Notes under the pieces: model-generated
Databases searched by the model: none
What the model was told of the DNA's origin: nothing
The model's input: only the letters and a program-made list of their open reading frames with translations
Part shown: positions 59,132-64,000 of the stretch, piece after piece
How the letters are laid out: every line of letters starts with the position of its first letter
Numbering within the stretch: the first letter of the stretch is position 1
Position numbers and translations under genes: made by a program
From: Bradyrhizobium sp. DOA9
GTDB lineage: Bacteria > Pseudomonadota > Alphaproteobacteria > Rhizobiales > Xanthobacteraceae
Length of the DNA: 64,000 nt
Reading direction: 5' to 3'
Assembly: GCF_000617845.2 (NCBI RefSeq)
Contig: NZ_DF820425.1
Span: 6,826,741-6,890,740 of the forward strand

Positions 59132-60409
59132 ATGCACGGCATGATCAGCAGGCCGCCGGACGCGGCGACGAAAAACCTCGCGACCTCGCGCGTGGTGTTG
59201 CTGCTGCTGGTCGTGATGACCGGGGTCGCGCCGATCTCGCTCTACATCCTGGTTCCGGCACTGCCGGTGCTGGCGACGAATTTCGGCAGCGACATCTCGA
59301 TCGCGCAGATGACGGTGTCGCTCTACATGGTCGGCATCGCGCTGTCGCAGCTGATCATGGGGCCGCTGTCGGACCGGTTCGGCCGTCGTCCGGTGCTGCT
59401 GGGCGGGCTGGCGCTGATGGTAGTTGCCAGCATCGGCTGCATTTTCGCCGAGACGCTTCCGCAATTGATTGCCGCACGCTTCTTCCAGGCGCTCGGCGGC
59501 GCATCCGGCATGGTGATCAGCCGGGCCATCATCCGCGACATCTACGATCGCGACCGCGTCGCCTCGATGATCAGCCTGGTGGTCGCGGCGCTGATGATCG
59601 GGCAGATGGTGTCGCCGCTCACCGGCGGCCTGATCGAGACCGCGTTCGGCTGGCGCGCGATCTTCTACGCCATCACCATCGCCGCCATCGTCGTGGCCGT
59701 CGGCATCGCCTTGGCGCTGCCCGAGACCCGCCGCAGCCGCGCCGCCGGCAGCGGCTTCCGCGGCGATATCGGCATGCTGGTCCGCAACCGCGCCTTCGTC
59801 GGCTATGTGATGTGCCAGGTGCTGGCGTCCCAGATCATCTTCACCTTCGCAGGCGGCGGGCCCTACATCGTGGTGACGCAGATGGGCCGCAGCAGCGCCG
59901 AATACGGCGCCTGGTTCGCGACCACGGGTTTTGCGTTTCTGGTCGGCAATCTGCTCTGCGTGCGCTTTGCGCCGCGCCACTCGCTGGAGAAGCTGATCTG
60001 GTTCGGGCTCGCCCTGCAGCTCTGCGGCAGTTTCGCGAACCTGCTCTGGAGCTTCACCGGCTGGAACGAGGCGCCCGCCTGGCTGTTCGGGACCCAGATG
60101 ATCGTGATGGTCGGCAACGCCTTCGTGATGGCGAATTCCGCCGCCGGCGCCATCAGCATCCGCCCGGAAGCGGCCGGCACCGCCTCGGGCGCGATGGGCT
60201 TCCTGCAGCAAGGCATTGGCGCGCTGATGTCGCAATTCGGCGCCTATCTCGGCGGCCATTCCGCAACGACGCTGCCGCTTACAGCAGCGGTGCTCGCGAT
60301 CTCCGTGCTCTGCGCCTGCGTGATGATGTTCGTCGTGCCCCGCCGCGAGGCGGTAGCAAGCGCGGCGCTGATCGGGCAGGCCGAGGAGGACGAGACGGGG
60401 ATGATGTGA
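59132..60409 (+). CDS. Bcr/CflA-family multidrug efflux MFS transporter
   Basis: 425 residues, 12 hydrophobic segments. Start LLLLVVMTGVAPISLYILVP, motif A as MGPLSDRFGRRPVLLGGLAL, motif C region with GGLIETAFGWRAIF and the FFQALGGASGMVISRAIIRD block that marks the Bcr/CflA branch. The family exports drugs such as bicyclomycin and chloramphenicol, and also cysteine or sulfonamides (family knowledge). ATG at 59132 is used; a longer frame from 59084 has no membrane-type lead. The 208 bp upstream hold nothing I can name. Confidence 0.92.
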   Translation: MHGMISRPPDAATKNLATSRVVLLLLVVMTGVAPISLYILVPALPVLATNFGSDISIAQMTVSLYMVGIALSQLIMGPLSDRFGRRPVLLGGLALMVVASIGCIFAETLPQLIAARFFQALGGASGMVISRAIIRDIYDRDRVASMISLVVAALMIGQMVSPLTGGLIETAFGWRAIFYAITIAAIVVAVGIALALPETRRSRAAGSGFRGDIGMLVRNRAFVGYVMCQVLASQIIFTFAGGGPYIVVTQMGRSSAEYGAWFATTGFAFLVGNLLCVRFAPRHSLEKLIWFGLALQLCGSFANLLWSFTGWNEAPAWLFGTQMIVMVGNAFVMANSAAGAISIRPEAAGTASGAMGFLQQGIGALMSQFGAYLGGHSATTLPLTAAVLAISVLCACVMMFVVPRREAVASAALIGQAEEDETGMM

Positions 60410-60508
60410 GGGGCGCTGCGCCCGCCCCAACCCGTCCTTGCGAAGAGCCTGAAACGAAAGAGGCGGTGCCAGGCCCCGCCTCTCTCAAGCTCACATCTGC
60501 GCTTTGGC

Positions 60509-63421
<2,913 letters not shown>

Positions 63422-63521
63422 AGCTTGCACACAACCTGCGAGAGGAATGGGAATTCGCGGGCCTTACACCATTTTGGGCGGGCCCGCGCAAGACGACAGT
63501 TCCGAAAAGTGAAACCGCCGC

Positions 63522-63677
63522 CTAGAAGCGGAGCCACTTCAGGAGCCCGAGCCCGATCGCGCCGTTGACGATGAGGAAGATCGCGACGATGAGGTTGAGA
63601 AGCCGCGGCATGATCAGGATGAGCACGCCCGCAATCAACGACAGGATCGGCGAAATGTGGGCGACGGTGATGTGCAT
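63522..63677 (-). CDS. DUF3096-family small membrane peptide
   Basis: 51 residues: HITVAHISPILSLIAGVLIL, then IMPRLLNLIVAIFLIVNGAI and GLGLLKWLRF. Two hydrophobic helices, with the 'ISPILSLIAGVLILIMPRLLN' block and a closing LLKWL that I associate with DUF3096. Starts ATG at 63677, weak GAAAG upstream. Function unknown. It lies 100 bp upstream of the PPDK start on the same strand and may share its transcript. Confidence 0.8.
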   Translation of the reverse strand: MHITVAHISPILSLIAGVLILIMPRLLNLIVAIFLIVNGAIGLGLLKWLRF

Positions 63678-63899
63678 GAACTATCTTTCTGTGAGTTGAG
63701 GCGAATCGCGCGGATCATAACCGGACGAGTTCCGGGAGTAGAGATGCGCAAGAGCTGATCAGAGTTCCCGCCCTCACGAAAACAGCCCGAAATTGCCGCG
63801 ATTACGGCATGCCTTTTCCCGGAACATTGACTTGAGGCACGCATTGGCAACCGGTCGCGCCGCTGGCGCGTCCGAAGAATCACGTCGAAGGAGTTGTCC

Positions 63900-64000
63900 A
63901 TGCGGAACAGGATTCTTGCTCTCGCAGCGCTCGCGGCCGCGACCGGCGCGCCCCTTGCCGCGCAGGCGCAAAGCGATGTCACGATCGGACGCGCGCCCGC
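63900..64000 (+). CDS. start of an exported protein (runs off right edge)
   Basis: Only 33 codons are in view: RNRILALAALAAATGAPLAA then QAQSDVTIGRAP. The first 22 form a clear signal peptide with cut site near AAQAQ. AAGGAG lies 7 nt before the ATG, a strong ribosome-binding site. The mature part is too short to identify. Confidence 0.8.
   Translation, partial: MRNRILALAALAAATGAPLAAQAQSDVTIGRAP

Overview
The window looks like a chromosomal segment of a Bradyrhizobium-type alphaproteobacterium (Rhizobiales). The signs are uniformly high GC with strong third-position G/C, which leaves long open antisense frames. There are several families of nested palindromic repeats at gene ends, one of them inside a reading frame. 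The gene families (fused TRAP permease, CHASE/GGDEF/EAL proteins, PYROXD2-like oxidoreductase, DUF3096, DUF1328, orphan Flp pilin) also fit. The genus is an inference. I see no tRNA, rRNA, CRISPR array, insertion sequence or prophage, so this is mostly core and soft-core chromosome with a few accessory loci.

Layout: 1-6.1 kb has a partial AsmA-like protein, a cytochrome P450 divergent from its likely TetR repressor (with a near-perfect operator palindrome between them), a small coiled-coil protein, a frameshifted DUF1488-like gene and a ribosomal protein S21. 6.5-14.7 kb is a signalling block: a PAS-PAS-GAF-GGDEF-EAL protein, an MFS carrier, a CHASE-GGDEF-EAL membrane protein, and a divergent orphan branched-chain-type solute-binding protein. 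14.7-18.6 kb is a three-gene operon (TRAP binding protein, fused DctQM permease, D-2-hydroxyacid dehydrogenase). 18.9-26.2 kb has a DoxX/LysR divergon, a secreted caspase-like protein, an LTXXQ/Spy-like protein with a Gly/His-rich N-terminus, a GlcD-type flavoenzyme, a thioesterase and a DUF1328 membrane peptide.

26.4-33.2 kb carries a UvrD/PcrA helicase whose frame contains a palindromic repeat, an orphan HicB-like protein, a Cys-rich secreted protein overlapping an OmpA-like protein, and lipid/membrane-type enzymes (Mpo1-like, SDR epimerase, ICMT-like). 33.3-36.8 kb has a sorbosone-type dehydrogenase and an aspartate dehydrogenase/tartrate dehydrogenase divergon. 36.9-43.6 kb is a surface-adhesion locus: a TPR-FecR operon divergent from a 1582-residue VCBS/RTX adhesin that itself begins with a FecR-like domain. 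43.7-47.1 kb has two paralogous exported alpha/beta hydrolases (one with LysM) flanking a CGNR regulator/epoxide-hydrolase-like divergon.

47.4-64 kb has an ABC-2 exporter pair, an L,D-transpeptidase with a Gln/Tyr-rich tail, a glycerophosphodiesterase, a membrane-fused spermidine-synthase-like protein divergent from a PYROXD2-like oxidoreductase, an orphan Flp pilin with a clear terminator, prmA, a small basic protein, aminopeptidase P, a Bcr/CflA carrier, pyruvate phosphate dikinase with an unusual Lys/Ala/Pro N-terminal tail, a DUF3096 peptide, and the start of an exported protein at the right edge.

The strongest candidates for something not routinely described are the in-frame palindromic element in the helicase and the shared FecR module of the adhesin locus.
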